DNA from: Elusimicrobia bacterium RIFCSPLOWO2_01_FULL_64_13
GTDB taxonomy: Bacteria > Elusimicrobiota > Elusimicrobia > 2-02-FULL-39-32
NCBI GenBank assembly: GCA_001800095.1
Contig: MGUT01000032.1
Location: forward strand, 4,306-12,786
Reading direction: 5' to 3'
Length of the DNA stretch: 8,481 nt
The position numbers and the translations under genes were made by a program. Positions within the stretch are counted from its first letter, which is position 1; each line of letters begins with the position of its first letter. Shown piece after piece: positions 6,562-8,481 of the stretch. The notes below the pieces were generated by a model, which worked only from the letters and a program-made list of their open reading frames with translations, had not been told where the DNA came from and made no database searches.

Positions 6562-8376
6562 CTACTCGACCCCGCCCGGCTTCGTCACGGTCACATCCGG
6601 CTCGCGCAGCCGGCCCCTGACCCGCGCCCAGACGGGCACGACGCTCTTCGTCTTTCCATAGATCTTCCCGACCACCGGCACGTGCTGGAGGATCTCGTCC
6701 ACCACGGTCACGGCCCGGGCGGAGACCTGCGCGTCCAGGGTCTCTCCCTCCAGGTCTATCCTGCCCCCGGCCTTCACGGAAAGGTTCTCGCTCTCGAGGC
6801 GCGCCTCGCTGAAATGGATCGTCCCCAGGTCAAACCGGAGGCGGGACTCCAGGGACTGGAAGGGGGTGCGGCCGGCGAGGGAAGGGTCCGGTCCCGGAGA
6901 GAAAGCGCTCCTTAAATTCAGGCTGGAGATGACCTTGAGGGCCGTGGGGAACTGGGAGAGACTCCCGTCGCGCACGATGAAATAACCTTTCCCGCTCGCG
7001 CCCTTCAAAAAATCCTTCCCCGCGGGGCCGGTGAGACTGCCCTGCATCGCCGTTTTCCCGTAAACGGCGGGGGAGCTCTGCCAGAGCCCGAGGAACTTCT
7101 CCGCGGATATGTCCCGGGCGTTCCCCGTGAACGTGACGCGGCCGCGGGACACGTCCAGGCCCCCCGCGACATCCCCGCCGAGCGCTTTCGCGGAAAGACC
7201 TTTGAAACGCCAGCTCCCTCCCTCGACCGAGAGGCCGGATCCGGCCTTCTCGAAGACGAACGGACCGGTCCTGCCTCTGGCGACCCGGGCCCGTCCTTCG
7301 GCCTTCCAGCCCGGGCCCCGCTTCTCCGGCGCGAGCGGCTTGAAAGGCGCCGCCCAGGCCAGGACCTCTTTCAAGTCGAACCTGTCGGAACCGGCTTCCA
7401 CCCTGGCCAGGCGTTTGGAAAAATCGGGGACGGCGAGCCGGACCTCGAGGTCGCAGCGCGGGCTCGCGGCGGCGAGCCCGGCTTCCAGGATCCCGCCCGA
7501 CGCCTGGTTCCACGTCAGCCGGGCGGAGGCGTCCTCCGGTCCGCCCAGGATGGAGAGATCCCGGGCTTCCCCGATCCAGGACCACGAGGCCGAAGACCCG
7601 GGGCTCTGAACGTAAGTCCCCCGGGCTTCGAGGTTTCCCCGGACGGCGGCCGCTTCCGGCAGGAGCTCTCTCAAAGAAGCGGCGGGGAACCCGGTCAACC
7701 TGCCCTCGAGCTCGGAGCGGCCGCCGATGCTCCCTTTCAGGCGGAGGACGCCGAAGGGTTCGTCCGCTCCCCGCGCGTCGGCCACGAAATCGAATATCAT
7801 TTCGTCATGGCGGTAAAGGCCTTGGACGTCCGCGGTCAGGCGCACGGGAACGGTGCCGCCGGAAGGCGCGACCCAGGAGAAGAGGAAGTCTCCTTCCCTT
7901 ACGTTGAATTTCCTGAAAATGACCGTCCCGCTGGATTTTTTTCCCGCCTCCTCCCTGCGCTTTTTCACGTCTTCCGCCATGGCCCGCAGCGCGGCCAGGT
8001 CCGCCGGGAAAACTCCCAGGTCCGCCATGGGACGGGTCAGGGTGGTCTCCGTCACCAGGACCTTCCGCTCCCCGAACGACCAGGGGATGATGAGGAGGCG
8101 CGTTTCCGGCGCGGACAGAAGGACCCTTCCGGACGGGGCCGGCACCCGGAGGTCTTCCACGAGAAGGGACGGGACGGGAAAGAGGTCCCACTCCGCGGAA
8201 CCGATCTCCACGGGCACGCCGAAAGCGGCGGTGCAGCCGTCCGCGAGCATGGCGCGGATCTTTTCGGGAGGATAGGCCGTCCGCAGGCCCCGGACGGCGA
8301 GGGAGACGAGGACCAAGAGGCCGAGGACGCCGTAAACAACGGCCCGGACGGCGAGTTTTGCGCGCGGCGAGGGCAT
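6562..8376 (-). CDS. AsmA-like envelope protein
   Basis: 604-residue protein with a short basic N terminus and one hydrophobic segment (about residues 8-29), which is a membrane anchor or uncleaved signal. The rest is predicted periplasmic, rich in short beta strands and pseudo-repeats typical of AsmA/bridge-like proteins. The C-terminal part (about 405-600) shows the AsmA-like pattern: VTFTGNARDISAEKFL, QGSLTG, GKGYFIVRDGSL, SLESRLRFDLG, LSVKAGGRIDLEGETLDAQV, then LQHVPVVGKIYGKTKSVVPV and RGRLREPDVTV. AsmA-family proteins are linked to outer-membrane lipid transport or protein assembly in diderms; the specific role here is inferred only. The segment around 130-150 is charged and helical. A -10 element lies 5 nt upstream of the ATG and no SD is seen. 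It converges with carA (8-nt gap) and diverges from a lipoprotein gene. Confidence 0.85.
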   Translation of the reverse strand: MPSPRAKLAVRAVVYGVLGLLVLVSLAVRGLRTAYPPEKIRAMLADGCTAAFGVPVEIGSAEWDLFPVPSLLVEDLRVPAPSGRVLLSAPETRLLIIPWSFGERKVLVTETTLTRPMADLGVFPADLAALRAMAEDVKKRREEAGKKSSGTVIFRKFNVREGDFLFSWVAPSGGTVPVRLTADVQGLYRHDEMIFDFVADARGADEPFGVLRLKGSIGGRSELEGRLTGFPAASLRELLPEAAAVRGNLEARGTYVQSPGSSASWSWIGEARDLSILGGPEDASARLTWNQASGGILEAGLAAASPRCDLEVRLAVPDFSKRLARVEAGSDRFDLKEVLAWAAPFKPLAPEKRGPGWKAEGRARVARGRTGPFVFEKAGSGLSVEGGSWRFKGLSAKALGGDVAGGLDVSRGRVTFTGNARDISAEKFLGLWQSSPAVYGKTAMQGSLTGPAGKDFLKGASGKGYFIVRDGSLSQFPTALKVISSLNLRSAFSPGPDPSLAGRTPFQSLESRLRFDLGTIHFSEARLESENLSVKAGGRIDLEGETLDAQVSARAVTVVDEILQHVPVVGKIYGKTKSVVPVWARVRGRLREPDVTVTKPGGVE

Positions 8377-8381
8377 GAGCT

Positions 8382-8390
8382 ATTTTAGCA
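8382..8390 (-). promoter_or_regulatory. AsmA-gene extended -10, 5 nt from start codon
   Basis: Read on the minus strand, TGCTAAAAT (8390-8382) is an extended -10 element followed by 5 nt and the ATG at 8376. No good -35 is visible at 16-18 nt spacing (AGTATA at 17). No SD is present, so a leaderless transcript is predicted. It is half of a palindrome shared with the divergent promoter. Confidence 0.55.
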
Positions 8391-8393
8391 AAT

Positions 8394-8410
8394 TGATAAA
8401 ATTGTATACT
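8394..8410 (+). promoter_or_regulatory. Putative promoter of the lipoprotein gene
   Basis: Two candidate -10 elements lie here: TGATAAAAT (8394-8402) and TATACT (8405-8410). The first would give a start near 8409, the second near 8417, so in either case the 5' leader before ATG 8414 or 8420 is only a few bases. No clear -35 could be matched to either. Which one is used cannot be decided from sequence. Confidence 0.4.
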
Positions 8411-8419
8411 TGGATGAAC

Positions 8420-8481
8420 ATGAAAACCAAACTGATCGTTTTCCTTGGCGTGTTCGTTCCGTTGAGCGGCTGCGGGCTGAT
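8420..8481 (+). CDS. Probable lipoprotein, N terminus only (cut by window end)
   Basis: The first 20 codons encode a type II signal peptide: basic MKTK, a hydrophobic core (LIVFLGVFVPL) and the lipobox LSGC with the lipidated cysteine at residue 18. The mature protein would be anchored in the inner or outer membrane. An in-frame ATG at 8414 would add two residues (MN); 8420 is preferred because MKTK is a more usual signal-peptide start, but the choice is open. Only a weak GGA precedes it. The mature domain is outside the window, so function is unknown. It is divergent from the AsmA-like gene, which suggests, without proving, a shared envelope role. Confidence 0.6.
   Translation, partial: MKTKLIVFLGVFVPLSGCGL

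Overview
This is a compact, G+C-rich bacterial chromosomal window (roughly two-thirds G+C by eye) with seven complete or nearly complete genes, plus the first codons of an eighth. No RNA genes, mobile elements, CRISPR arrays or long repeats are visible. An AsmA-like envelope protein and a lipoprotein signal peptide point to a Gram-negative (diderm) bacterium. The gene set (MEP-pathway IspH, a short NadA, DUF2203, an MTH1187-type protein) fits many deep-branching diderm phyla, such as Elusimicrobiota, Omnitrophota, Acidobacteriota or relatives. I cannot name the phylum from sequence alone.

Layout. Positions 2-3794 (+) form a tight cofactor operon: thiC (5' end cut by the window), a PHP-domain phosphoesterase, nadA and an MTH1187/DUF77 thiamine-binding-family protein. 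Its spacings are 4 nt, 10 nt and a 4-nt ATGA overlap. Convergent to it, and only 7 nt away, is ispH (-, 3802-4773). A 73-bp divergent spacer separates ispH from a DUF2203 gene (+, 4847-5281). carA follows with its own promoter (+, 5342-6553) and without carB. A large AsmA-like gene (-, 6562-8376) converges on carA with an 8-nt gap. A 43-bp divergent spacer then leads to a lipoprotein gene that runs off the right edge.

How the genes relate. The operon joins two Fe-S-dependent biosynthetic enzymes, ThiC (thiamine pyrimidine) and NadA (quinolinate for NAD), with a probable thiamine-binding protein and a probable nucleotide/RNA phosphoesterase. IspH (isoprenoid precursors) is a third [4Fe-4S] enzyme. 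CarA feeds pyrimidine and arginine synthesis. The last two genes belong to the envelope.

The most striking signal is in the control DNA. Every visible gene that starts a transcription unit has a sigma70-type -10 element almost touching its start codon and no convincing Shine-Dalgarno (SD) sequence. In ispH, DUF2203 and carA exactly 6 nt lie between the -10 hexamer and the ATG; in the AsmA-like gene it is 5 nt. The motif TGnTAAAAT recurs at four of the five starts. Internal operon genes instead use an SD (nadA) or translational coupling. This predicts leaderless mRNAs for leading genes. The last divergent spacer also carries two head-to-head TGnTAAAAT elements forming a near-perfect 21-bp palindrome.
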